This document shows positions 38,012 through 48,991 of a stretch of 64,000 bases of DNA, piece by piece (position 1 is the first letter of the stretch; every line of letters begins with the position of its first letter). A program made the position numbers and the translations under genes. The stretch comes from Ophiura sarsii (Eukaryota > Echinodermata > Ophiuroidea > Amphilepidida > Ophiuridae), in assembly GCA_035610835.1 (NCBI GenBank), contig CM069443.1:56933266-56997265 (forward strand). The letters are read 5' to 3'. The notes under the pieces are model-generated. The model saw only the letters and a program-made list of their open reading frames with translations. It did not search any database and was not told the DNA's origin.

Positions 38012-38487
38012 TAGTTTGACTAATTTTATTCAGAAAAGTGAAAAAATGTAAAAAATGAAAAAATGTTGATTGAAATATCTGACGTCCACTAGTTAGTTAC
38101 AGTAACAGGTTACTCAGTACTTTGAATCAGTAGTTTGATAAAGGTCGAGTGTTAATGACATGAAATTTCACAGGTCCTCTTATTTACTAGGATTAACGCC
38201 AAGTCAGATTCTTTTATTTCATACATGTAGCTCTCAGCACAGGCGTTGCATCCAAAGGTTAAACATGGCCTTGTCTAAACTACGAAAACTAACATGTTAC
38301 AGTTGGCTGCATAAAATTAGTAATTCATAATTATATACTACAATGTAGTGGGAATAAGGCGATCAAAATTCAAGTCGGCTTTCTTGGAATTTGAAATAAG
38401 TTGAGCTATTTTACACATGATATCTTAAGCAAAAGTTTGACTAATTTTATTTAGAAAATTGGACAATATTGATGAAAAGTATCTGAT

Positions 38488-40198
38488 GGGCAATTCCACG
38501 GTAACAGCATGACGGTTTGGAAGATATTTTCACACTTCATATGCAAATAACATACACACTTGAATTATTCAGAACATTTTTTATTGCACTAGTACAACCT
38601 ACACATAGAAAGAAAAAAAGATGAAAAAAATCATTCACATTTATGAAATATGAATATTAATGAGTGCGGTAACCGTAACAGCGTGGTGACGCTAAAATAA
38701 AAAGGACATAGGGGTCATTCCGTGTCAAATCAACCAATTTTCTAAAAAGTTCCCAGGTGACCCTCTCAGATTTTGATGAAACTTCATCAGATTAATGGAC
38801 TATGGCAAAAATTAACACATGCAAAAAAGTAAAATCATACTCCATGTCGTTTTCCAGATATGGCCCGTTGAAATATGGTCGAGAACGTGTTTTCTCGCGT
38901 TCAAGATTCGCGGAAAGTCATATTTGTAATATCGTTCGACTTTGGAAGCTTATATTTCAGTCTTCGTACTAGGTAGAAAGCTGAAAGTTTGTATTCTAAC
39001 TTACTTTTGGCCATATTTCAAGAATCTGACCTCAAATCAACTGTATCTCCTTTACTTGTTATGATATTGCCCCCCAAAGTAGCCACTTCATTCAGCCGGA
39101 AGTGTTTTTTGGGATTTTGGGGGTCATGCTGTGGTGACCCCATGGGGGTCACATGAATCCCATATTGCATATGAGTAATCTAGGGTCACATGTCTATAGC
39201 CACAAGCAAGTATAAACTCATCAATGTATAAATTTATTAAAAAAATGGCATGGCTCCAAAGTTGGGTCCAGGTGAAAAAATGTCGAAAAGACCCCAACTT
39301 CCGATAAAGTGAAAATATTTTCTCAGGGAATAATATAAATTTGTCAGGGAAAAATCAGGGAAAACTCAGGGAATTTTGGTCTTGTGAAATGCTGGGAACC
39401 CTGTATGCAAAAAGATCAAACATTGACGATATAATGATCTCCAAAACCTAGTGATTGTTGATTTTAATTAAATTAAATCACATTATAGTGTTCTTTGTTA
39501 GTTTAAAATAGATAAAATACCATATTAAATACAATATTAAGTTAATCAAATTATCCAATTAAAACACATTTAACTTAAAAATTGTATTGGAACTCACTGT
39601 ATAATTAAATGAGGGTCACACTGTTACCGTCACGCTGTTACCAAAAAAGTAACAGCGTGACATATTGCTAATTGAAATAATTAATTAACAAAAAGTAGTA
39701 CTGCATTTTGAAGCATGTATGTTATAGGTCTATGGGAGTGTGATTTGCATTGCAAGTATTATTTAATTTGTATATATGCAGAAAATTTAAAAAACCTTAA
39801 AAACATTCATTTTTTCGGTAACAGCGTGACATTTTGGTGAAATCTTAATAAAAATTGATCGTTGAGTCGCAACGCAGAGTGTTTTTTTTTTTTTTTTAAT
39901 TTAAAGAATAATATAAACTTGTATGTAAGAGCTCACAACTGATAAAATAATTTTAAAGTGATTATTTTCAGTTTATAAATATGAAAAGCATATAAATAAC
40001 AGATTTTACAACAAAATTAATAAAATTAGTAGATTTATGCTAATTAAAACAGGGGGGAAAACACGAAATATGTAAAAAAAATGAAAATAAAGTTCATATA
40101 TCTGGAAAATTTAGACTTTTAGTTTTAATTTGAAACTATGTTAGGATATGAATAACTTGAAAATTAGTGGTCATGTCCACCTTTGCATGGAATTGCCC
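38488..40198. mobile_element. 1.7-kb element with short inverted ends and possible 4-bp duplication
   Basis: TGAT at 38484-38487 and 40199-40202 flank gggcaattcca.g ends. The phrase gtaacagcgtgac recurs at least five times in both orientations inside. A second repeat beginning ggggtcattccgtgtcaaat (38709) appears nested. No coding frame of note. Confidence 0.55.
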
Positions 40199-41219
40199 TG
40201 ATGCTGATGCTTTAATTTCATAGCTCTGAGACAGCTATCATCATGATTCATAGCCAGGGTTGTAGCTAGCCACATTTTAGGGTCATTTTAGTGCCAGCTA
40301 AAATCTCACACATTTATCGCCACTCTCTGGCATTCTGAACATTTTGTGGTATTTGATGTACATGTGGTTAAAAAAATACTTTGAACTTTGGTCAACTTTT
40401 TTTTGAATTACCCGGTATAGGTCTTCTTATCAAATATTTTGTTGTGCCATCTTTCTTTTTAATTTGTATTTGTGGTTCATCTTACTTTTATTCCCAAGAA
40501 ACAATGTTTGGCATGTAAACGACGTAAAGCGGAGACCAAAGCTACATTGTACATTATTCAAATTCTGAAAGAAGTGTTTTATTCAGTACTCAATGGACTC
40601 ATACCCTACTCAAGCTATAAAATGATGTTGAATTAAGAACTAATTGAGTTCATGAAAAACTCTCAAATTAATCACAAAGTCTGTTTCGCATATTTGGGAA
40701 ATACATACATGCGATGCAATTTTAAATGCGGATATCTAATTTTGTTGTTATTTTGTTAATTTTTTGCCCACTTTCTTTTGTTGGTTTTTAGTTGCTCTTT
40801 CAGAAAAAATTTGGTCATCAATTTTTTCAGACAAGTATGAAAAGAAATCCCACACTTGGGCTCATGCGCGCGGGAGACAGGTTTTTTTCTTCTTTTTAAT
40901 TTTTTTTGATTCCAGCACCCTATTATTGAAAATTAAATGCGCCGAAAAGAAACAAATTTGGCACATGTATCGCTTCCGGATTGGCCCCACTTTCACTAAG
41001 CCATTGATACATTCTTATATTAGTCTTGCCTTTTTATTTGTAATCCTTGTTTACAGATCGTGATGAGATTAGTATAATAGGAATGGTTTGTTTGACTGTG
41101 ATTCAGTGCCTGCATATGTGATGGTGGTATACCTTCAACATCGCTTGGCTTGCATTATGTGGATTCATCTGAAGGTATGTTTGTTTCCATTACACATGGT
41201 TCACTATGAAGGTGTGCCC

Positions 41220-41580
41220 ACTGTACATTGTCAGGGTGCTGGGATGTTAATGCGGGCCCCATTCATGACTATACTCTATTTATCTTCTTCTGGACAGTGA
41301 CGTAACTTTACAGGCCCAGCATTTCACTACAAATTATGAAGGTGTACTTTTGGACATTGGTACTATTGGGTGTGCTTTTGAAGTTCCTCAAAACTGCACT
41401 TACCTCAAAATGCCTTTCAGAAGTCAAAATAAGCCAATTATGTAGGCTTACTATCATCAAACCTACTCGCCACTATATTTTTCAAGGTAAAAACGTACGA
41501 GGTGAATGCCGGGCCCCAATGATCATAACTATACTATATTTCTCTTCCTCTGGACAGTGACATAACTTTACAGGCCCAAC
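41220..41580 (+). repeat. Direct duplication of ~85 bp
   Basis: gggccccattcatgactata...ggacagtgacgtaactttac and gggccccaatgatcataact...ggacagtgacataactttac. The tail matches the tip of the 13830-14384 element. Confidence 0.7.
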
Positions 41581-41641
41581 ATTCTACTTACACATTTTCT
41601 ATTATTTCTACACATATGTGTATGTCAATACCTCCAGTGGG

Positions 41642-41806
41642 CAGGCCTGGAAAAAATGTTGATTTCCTGGCAAGCTAACCCAAATTTCCCTCTAAAATGG
41701 AAAATCTCACACTATTTCATCTTAATATGGAAGAGCAAAATTTCCCTTCAATTGCCAACATTTCCTGGCAAGGAGCTTCCCAATTTGCCCATTTTTTCCA
41801 GGCCTG
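41642..41806. mobile_element. 165-bp hAT-like MITE
   Basis: Exact 8-bp duplication CCAGTGGG at 41634-41641 and 41807-41814. Ends CAGGCCTGGAAAAAATG and (reverse) CAGGCCTGGAAAAAATGG. Confidence 0.9.
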
Positions 41807-41881
41807 CCAGTGGGTGCACTCGTTAATGTGCTGCAATGACACACCTTCTTATGATAATAGACTATAGTCTATCTTATAGAC

Positions 41882-42190
41882 CAGGGTTGTCTCCACGCCG
41901 GTCGGGTGTAGCCGGCACTCACGCTGGCCGACCGGCACACTAAAAAAAAAAGGCAATTTTTTCTTCTTTTTCTATTCTACATGGATAAAATCATTAAACT
42001 GCCTCATAAAATAAGAAATTATGTGGCAGGAACCACCAAATAGGCCAAATTGCATTACAAAAAACCTAAAAAAAACCTAAGCAGGCCCCTGGACCGTGCG
42101 CCGTGATCCGCTGCGCTCCGTTCGCTACACTCACTCTGCTCGCAATCAGTAAAATTAGCCGGCACTCAAATTGCTCTGGAGACAACCCTG
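41882..42190. mobile_element. 309-bp hAT-like MITE
   Basis: Exact 8-bp duplication TTATAGAC at 41874-41881 and 42191-42198. Inverted ends CAGGGTTGTCTCCA and (reverse) CAGGGTTGTCTCCAGAG. Subterminal gccggcac repeats occur in both arms. It ends 94 bp before the exon at 42285. Confidence 0.92.
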
Positions 42191-42284
42191 TTATAGACAT
42201 TGACTAACCCCAATGATATTGTATTACACATAAACATGATGATCATGCTAAATGCTTAATTTCTATGCCCTTTCTTTTCTGCAG

Positions 42285-42464
42285 CTCTGCCAAACTAGTA
42301 GCAAACTGTTCAGATGACACCAGCATTAAAGAGGAAGTGGACACTGGCAGTAAAGAGGAAGTGGACACTGGCAGTAAAGAGGAAGTGGATGGACACCAGC
42401 AGTGAAGGGGGCACTTCTGAAAGAGAGAATGGACACAAAGCTATAGATTGGGACAACATCTCAG
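42285..42464 (+). CDS. Exon with 24-bp repeat and apparent frame break, unrecognised gene
   Basis: The acceptor is cctttcttttctgcag (AG at 42283-42284) and the donor is ATCTCAG|GTGAGT. From the second base the exon reads SAKLVANCSDDTSIKEEVDT, then copies of KEEVDTGS encoded by a 24-bp direct repeat, and hits TGA at 42403-42405. A different frame starting at ATG 42389 (MDTSSEGGTSERENG...DNIS) stays open to the donor and joins the next exon in phase. The shift coincides with an extra GATG in the last repeat copy. Either translation begins at the weak-context ATG 42389, giving a 120-residue protein, or the repeat has suffered a 4-bp indel (real or an assembly error). A hAT-like MITE ends 94 bp upstream. 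Confidence 0.5.
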
Positions 42465-42583
42465 GTGAGTACAAACTATTATGACATGACATGACATGAT
42501 GCACTCAATTTGAATGACAATGAAGTAACAAAAACATTTGGGTTTCCTTTGACATTGTCTATTGACTTTTTTTTCATTATCAG

Positions 42584-42711
42584 GTTCTGCAATTGGGTCT
42601 CCTGCAATTCAAGACCATAATTTTGTTGCTCTCCAACTGAAGACATTTAATTATTGCTGTCCAACTGAAGAACATTGGGCAAAAGGGAAAAGCGAGATGC
42701 ATGTTGCCAAG
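42584..42711 (+). CDS. Second exon of the unrecognised gene
   Basis: The acceptor is a long T tract ending attatcag (AG at 42582-42583) and the donor is GCCAAG|GTACAC. Joined to the single base left over from the previous exon, it reads 43 codons without interruption: GSAIGSPAIQDHNFVALQLK, then FNYCCPTEEHWAKGKSEMHVAK. It ends in phase 0. Agreement of phase at both junctions, together with the codon content, supports a real gene over a chance frame. Confidence 0.6.
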
Positions 42712-42967
42712 GTACACTTTATAAAACAATCAGTACATTAATATTAACCCCAAAGAAGATTTCTTGATGTACCCCATAATGCTTAGCGCCCCTACAGTAT
42801 CAGCAGGGCTTATCAGCAAAACAAACAGTCCCACACATGTGTTAAAGTAATTAACAGCAGGAGGTCGTCTGACCTCTACCATCTAAATGCATGGTGCAGA
42901 TAGGGTAACTTATATAAATATTAAAAGAAGTTGAATCCCAACTAAAACTTGTATTCATAAAAATAAA

Positions 42968-43048
42968 GGGTCTTTAAGAAAATCAAAAGAGGACTGTATT
43001 AAATACACATCAATCATATTACTTGCAAAAGGATTTTCTTAAAGACCC
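42968..43048. repeat. 17-bp perfect inverted repeat, 47-nt spacer
   Basis: GGGTCTTTAAGAAAATC (42968-42984) and its exact complement (43032-43048), in the intron of the unrecognised gene. Confidence 0.85.
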
Positions 43049-43180
43049 TCATTTAACAATTTTATAAGCATTTCCTTGCACTGTAATGTCAATGGGAACC
43101 AGTAGACACTGGTGACAGAAATCCTGTGGTCATGTGATGAAAGTGAAGCATCCAGGGGTGCATCAAGAAATCTTCTTTGT

Positions 43181-43375
43181 ATTAACCCTAACCCCGGTTT
43201 AGGGTTTTTGACCGGGATCACAATTTTCGAGGGAAAAACACCAACTAAATCTCCTGGAACCTGCCGGGATTCGATCCAGGGACCCTCCGTTCTCAAGCCC
43301 CATGTCCCAACCACTAAGTCACGGCCGCCCTCAGCTACACATTCGCGCAGTATACTGCACTTACTATATAGGCTC
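43181..43375 (-). mobile_element. tRNA-derived SINE, copy D
   Basis: On the minus strand: palindrome GCAGTATACTGC (43347-43358), box A GTGACTTAGTGGTTGG, box B GGATCGAATCCC, body, and 3' end GGTTAGGGTTAAT (43181-43193). It lies in the last intron of the unrecognised gene. Confidence 0.75.
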
Positions 43376-43898
43376 GGTTGACTACGTCATCGAAAACAGA
43401 CGACGCATGCGTTTGGAGAGGGACTTTTGATTAGCATTTTTTTTAGCACTCGGGGGGGGGGGGGGGGGGGGGGGCAGGGTTAATAGTGTGTATATTAAAA
43501 AAATGTTATTGCTATCATCTAAAGTTAAATGAAGACAAAACAGAAGTTCTGCATATCACATCACACTTGAGGCCCGGAGATTGTAGGCCTATTTCATAAA
43601 TGTGTGTTGACGTCGACGATGCTGAGATTAAATCGTCTTTAAATGTACACAATCTTGATGTTCTTTTTCAAATGATCTCAAAATGGAATCACATATTCAT
43701 TAAGTAAAAGTCTGTTTGCTTCACATGCACTTTACAAAATCAACCAAATTCATCAGTTTCTTGATCACCAAACTAACTGTTAAATGTATGGTTATTACTA
43801 TTGTTAATCAGATACTAATTGTCCTTATGTTTGTATATTTTGAAACACAGGTAACATCAATCAATTAAAATGATGTATGCTTGTCTTACATGAAACAG

Positions 43899-44057
43899 AC
43901 CACCAACACTTGCTACACTTGGCCTGAAGGGGATGAAGCATTCTACAGACACCCACTAAGTGACATCATTTGTTCTGCCCACTCCAGAATATGTGATGGT
44001 TGTGGGTTCATGGTTGTTAAACAGATTCCTTTTGACCCAGGCCTAAGAACTGTTTAA
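43899..44057 (+). CDS. Terminal exon of the unrecognised gene
   Basis: The acceptor tgtcttacatgaaacag (AG at 43897-43898) opens a phase-0 frame, as the preceding exon requires, and a TAA ends it at 44055-44057. The 52 codons include CYTWPEGDEAFYRHPLSDII, then CSAHSRICDGCGFMVV. Cysteines in CYTW, IIC, RIC and CGF, plus the CC pair in the previous exon, could bind metal or form disulfides, but I cannot assign a family. The intron before it (42712-43898) contains a SINE copy, a 17-bp perfect hairpin and a poly(G) tract. Confidence 0.6.
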   Translation, partial: TTNTCYTWPEGDEAFYRHPLSDIICSAHSRICDGCGFMVVKQIPFDPGLRTV

Positions 44058-44516
44058 ACACATGGTGTGTTCCCCAGTACAGCTTTGACATTTATGCAAC
44101 CCCTTCAGCTGTAATAGAGGCTAAGTACTGTTGTAGTAACACTATGTCAAAGCTATTTCGATCCATAATCTTGTTCAGGCATGAGAATTCTCCTGGATAA
44201 AACAGGAATTGTGTTGGCTTTTTTAAAAAATAAAATCTCATTTGTACCGTGATTCCAGTTTGTGGCACAATGTATACACATTTTTACAAGTATTTTATTA
44301 ACTGTTGAGTCCCATGCCTGATGGTAGAAGCTACTACTGAACAAGACCTCCTCCTGCATGAAAGAGCTGACAATTAGCACAATCATGTAGGAATGTAGCA
44401 ATATCACAACATTCATCAGCCGGAGAACCAGTAGTACTGCTTCAAAATGGATAACAATATTTTAGTCTTCACATATGATGAATGATTAATTATGTGCAGC
44501 TATGATTGAAAGTGAT

Positions 44517-44715
44517 ATTAACCCTAACACTCCCGGTGGATTTTCCAACGAAATTTTTTTCAAGCAAAAAAAGCACACACAACAAGAGGTGCCACGCCCC
44601 AGGGTTTGAACCCACGACCTCTCGGTTTGAAGTCGAACGCTCTACCAACTGAGCCACGGGAGAAACTATGCTGGGCGAGTGTACTCGCCCAGCTATGTAG
44701 CCCGGGCCATCATTT
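44517..44715 (-). mobile_element. tRNA-derived SINE, copy B (best tRNA head)
   Basis: On the minus strand: palindrome CTGGGCGAGTACACTCGCCC (44671-44692), box A TGGCTCAGTTGGTAGAGCG, box B GGTTCAAACCC, body aaatttcgttggaaaat, and 3' end TTAGGGTTAAT. The head resembles a tRNA with a recognisable D-arm, but no complete functional cloverleaf with acceptor stem is evident. Confidence 0.85.
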
Positions 44716-45334
44716 CACTCAAAAACCTCAGCGCCAGGTGGAACCGACAGGCTGGGAAATGGGATTTCATGGGATACTGGCAGGGATACTATTAATTTTG
44801 GGATAGGAAAGTCCTATACTAACGTACGTAGTGAAAACGGACCCTTTTGCATATTTGAATAAATTATGGTTATCGTCCGGAATGCGTCCGTGACCGGCGT
44901 TTAACGCGTTTAACAATGTTTAACCAGGTTTAACGGAATTGTTAGTCAGCATAGGTTTGGGGGCGCTGTAGATTTACACAGACGACGGTGGCCACGCGAA
45001 ACCTACATTTTGAATTCGTAGTGAATAACACGTAATCGCGAATATTAAACTTATCATTTTGACAAATTCATCATAATTAGAAGAATTTTTATCGTTAACC
45101 GGGCGATGACTGTTAAAAATAATTCAAAATGGTGCACTCCCGTTGCCATATTGGGTCGTCTGAGAGACGCGTGGCCAGCGTCGCGTGGTCTGCTACAATT
45201 ACGCCTTATCGGTAGAACAGCGCCACCAATTCTATGCTGACTAAGTTCAATTTAAAAGTGGACCCGATCGGCTTAATCCAGGTAAAATTAGAGAAAAAAA
45301 GTGAAAAATTAAAAAGAAGAAAAAAAATCGTTCC

Positions 45335-45475
45335 TTAACCCTAACACTCCCGGTGGATTTTCCAACGAAGCACACACTACAAGCACACACTACAAGCGAG
45401 GTGCCATACCCCGGGGTTTGAACCCAGGACCTCTGGGAAATGGGATTTCATGGTATACGGGGCTGTAAGGGTTAA
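45335..45475 (-). mobile_element. SINE copy E with deleted head
   Basis: Matches copy B from its 3' end through box B (gaacccaggacctct), then jumps directly to gggaaatgggatttcatg, which in copy B lies 130 bp further on outside the SINE. It is therefore a duplicate of the copy B locus with an internal deletion. A 13-bp unit aagcacacactac is tandemly doubled. Confidence 0.7.
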
Positions 45476-45502
45476 TGGACTCTAAATGATGTGATCACTG
45501 TA

Positions 45503-46181
45503 CAGGGTGTATCAAAAAAATTAGGACTCTGTTTCATGACGGTGTAATTCTTATTATAATCATTGGACCATGACCAATTTAGTCTCAATGTAAAGCCCAA
45601 TTATTTATTATGATATCCTGAAAATATAAGATCAATCCGATGCAAAATAAGAAAACTAGAGTACTCTGCGTAAACCATGTCATTTACTGGTTTGTACAAT
45701 GGGATCTACATGTATAAGACCAGTAAATAACATGGTATACGTTTCAATACGTTATAATAATTGTCAACATAATCTATCAGTCAATAGCAAAGTTTAGTTT
45801 GGTAATCCATTTAATTCTGGCACAAATCAATACTGGCTAAAAAAATCCGCAAAACAGATGCATGCATATTCTGTGCAAATTAAAAAAAGTGTTGTTAAAC
45901 AGTTCTCGAACCCACTGTGGATGGTTCATTGAGTTACAAATCGAGTACTTCATCATGTAATACTCGACTGTTACTGTGTGAATTCCCATTGTACAACCAG
46001 TATGACACGGTTTACACAAAGTACGCTAGTTTTCTTATTTTTAATCGGATTGATCTCATATTTTCAGGATATCATAATAATTAATTGGGCTTTACATTGA
46101 GACTAAATTGGTCACGGTCCAATGATTATAATAATAATTACACCATCATGAATCAGAGTCCTATTTTTTTGATACACCCTG
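45503..46181. mobile_element. 679-bp element with TA target duplication and ~180-bp inverted repeats
   Basis: TA at 45501-45502 and 46182-46183. Ends CAGGGTGTATCAAAAAAATT and (reverse) CAGGGTGTATCAAAAAAATA. The arms remain highly similar to about 45680 (gatcaatccgat, aataagaaaactag). No transposase frame. Confidence 0.92.
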
Positions 46182-47612
46182 TATAGCAATAACAATAATG
46201 GGCAAGAGTAGTTTTAAACTAACCAAAATTAACTTTCCAGAAATGACAGATAAAAATAACAACACATGTATGTAAAAATGCATGCATGATATATGTTTGA
46301 TAATAAAGGGTTTATCTATAGGCCAAACTTCAATATTAAAACAATCACATGATGTAAAGCTTCAAATATTGGCAGCACGGATTTTTTGTAAAGATAAAGT
46401 TATATAAATACAAGCCATGCGTTACTGTACTTACCTTGTCAAAAAGTGTTGCGTGTGACTGTGGTCCATCATGTAAGTTTGATTATGGTTGCGAGTTTAT
46501 TATCAACATACCATAACTATATATCAACATACCATACATGGTCGCGAGTTTATTATCAACATATCATTATCAACATGCATGAGGATTGTATATTTTGACC
46601 AATTTGGAAATTTCGAATCTTCATACATGTACATATACTTGCAGATTTGTAAAATAAACCAAGTGTTTTATTAAAAATGGGCCTGCAGAATCAGTACTCA
46701 AACTCAATAGTCTTTGGTCATCTTCATTTCCTGAAATGGCTAACCTTTTAGGAACATACTTTATTCTGTTTGTGTTTTACAAAGCTAGATGGAAGATTAA
46801 GGGGTAGTCCAACATTATCACCATTTTCATATATGTACAGACTTAACTTAACAAATTTATGGCTTGAAAAAAATTCCTGCCTCTCAAGATCGCCATTTAA
46901 ATTATGTACGCTTAGGGTATTTTTTACCCCTCCCCTGTTACGTACGCTTTGTATGTGAAAATGATGGACGACCCCTTAAAACATTTGTAAGAGATAATTG
47001 TAACTGAAAAGGTTTCTTGTATGGCTGTTATAGTGTTCTTGTATATGTGTAAAACAGTTATAGAATATAGTTATATGTAATGTACTATGTTATTGGTTGT
47101 TATACAGGCTGTCCCAAAATGATTAGTACCCATACATGAGAACTCTTTTCATGATCATGATTTTGAAGTTATTAGAAATCGTATCGCTCTGTAACTCAGA
47201 ATATATTTATGATATATGATCAAAAATGTAAATCTGCAAGAAAATTTACTTTCTAAAAACAATCATCAATAGAGAGAGCCCCCTGGAAAAGATCACATAA
47301 TATGCCTTTAATTACCTCTCTCGGAACTTCATCAACCACTAACAGCAACTATATCGGCGACTCATGGTTCCGGTTGGATCCAAAACATGCCTACACATAA
47401 CCAAACCATAATTAATGCCAACCACACTAATCACCAAATAGGAGAACCGCTAAATAGGAGAACCGCCATATCCGAAAACCGATAAACTCGAGAACCGCCA
47501 TATCCGAAAAACCGCTAAACCCGAGAACCGCTCTAGTTTTAAAGAGACGATAGTGAAATTATTCTTGAAGATATTATAAACTCATTCTGACTCTGGGTAT
47601 TGACTAGTAAAG

Positions 47613-47905
47613 ATGGCAAGCGAAAGCGACTCCGATATATTTCTGACACAAAATTCGTTTCGAAATGAAATGAATGATAGTGATGGAAATGATGAAATAA
47701 ATTATGATGATGTGTTTCCTAATGAAAACGTGGAAAAAGAAACCGAGAAATTCTATCCAGCGGTTTCCGATATATCGGATGATGAATTGATCGCGGCAAG
47801 CCTGGCTATGGAGGAGAAAGAAAAGAGTGCTACGGTTCCGCCGGGACCTTCTCGATTCGACAAACCAGTCAATGACGAAGAAATGGCCAACATTTCTAGA
47901 CGAAG
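47613..47905 (+). CDS. Tyrosine recombinase (Crypton/DUF3504 type), exon 1
   Basis: The ATG sits in good context (gtaaagATGG). The 97 codons encode an acidic, Ser/Asp/Glu-rich N-terminal region (MASESDSDIFLTQNSF at the start, then DISDDELIAASLAMEEKEK). The donor is CGAAG|GTACAT, leaving two bases; with the first base of the exon at 48992 they make AGA (Arg), so the frame continues. Without splicing the frame stops after six more codons. Acidic, disordered N-termini are common ahead of this recombinase domain in animal genes. Degenerate repeats of an agaaccgc motif lie just upstream at about 47445-47530. Confidence 0.75.
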
Positions 47906-48122
47906 GTACATTATTAATTTATTTTAGAATACTATTATAAATCTGACAATATTCACTTGCTCTCTTTAGTCAATTTGTAAGGGTGGTGGTCTTCTATAAA
48001 GACGGTTTGTACGATAACGAATCAACATGTTGTAAAATCATATTAAGATCATGACAATAAACATGATAAATCACAAACGAGGCATGTTTTGGAAAGAAAC
48101 CGCAAAATGAAAGGGAACACAA

Positions 48123-48837
48123 AATATGAAAAGCTCTATTCCAAAAGCAAAGGGATTAATTCCACCTTTTGTCGAAATTGAGTTAGGTGCAGAACATGAA
48201 AGAGAGTTCCGAAATACATATGTTACACTGATCTAATTTCAGGAAATGTCCGGTAATTTCCGGAAATTTGAATATAATTCACTACTTAGTAAGCCAAAAT
48301 GGTAGAAATATGGTTCTTTTATCATGGTAAAACATCGATAAGAATGTCCTTAATGAAATGCAATGAAGAAAACGTGAAATGTATGGGATAATTGTTAATA
48401 AAATTGCACACAAACAGAAGTGTTTTTATTTCAAAAATGTGCCAAGTTTTCAGTATTTTTTCAAGAAAAAACAAAATGTCATACTTTAAAAAAAGGTATT
48501 TGAATTCGGATTTCTGTTTTCAATGTGATTTGATAATGTCTTTCAGGTGTTCCTTAATTGAAAATAACGATTGTTTAGTAAAGTGGTTTTTTTACAAATT
48601 GGTCGAAACATTTATGTTCCAAAAGGGATCACAGCAAGTAGTTTCCGAAAATAAAGAATGACATAAGAAATACGGTGAAAATTAAACAAATGAAATCAAA
48701 CCATTTTTAAGCTTACACGTATTATAATAGTAGCCTATCTTTCATATGGCAGAAAATTAGCATAATCAAAGAAGTGCAACATCCTTAATTTCACTTATAT
48801 GGAGTTGATCCCTTTTGGAACATAGCTCTTCATATAT
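48123..48837. mobile_element. Inverted-repeat element inside the recombinase intron
   Basis: The intron (47906-48991) contains a pair of about 24-bp inverted repeats: tatgaaaagctctattcc at the left and its near-complement ggaacatagctcttcata at the right, each followed inward by caaaag / cttttg. The interior has no long frame with recognisable content. It is probably a non-autonomous DNA transposon. The target duplication is not clear because both flanks are simple AT sequence. Confidence 0.45.
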
Positions 48838-48991
48838 ATTTTCATAATTATCTTGCCACACAAGACACCACCTAAATATATTTTGTCGTACTATTTACAC
48901 TACTTGCGTTTCAGTTTCTTGTTATTGTAAGAACATTTTCTTGGTGCTATATAGTTACAGTTATTTCCTGGTTTTTTTTTCGTTTATGCAG

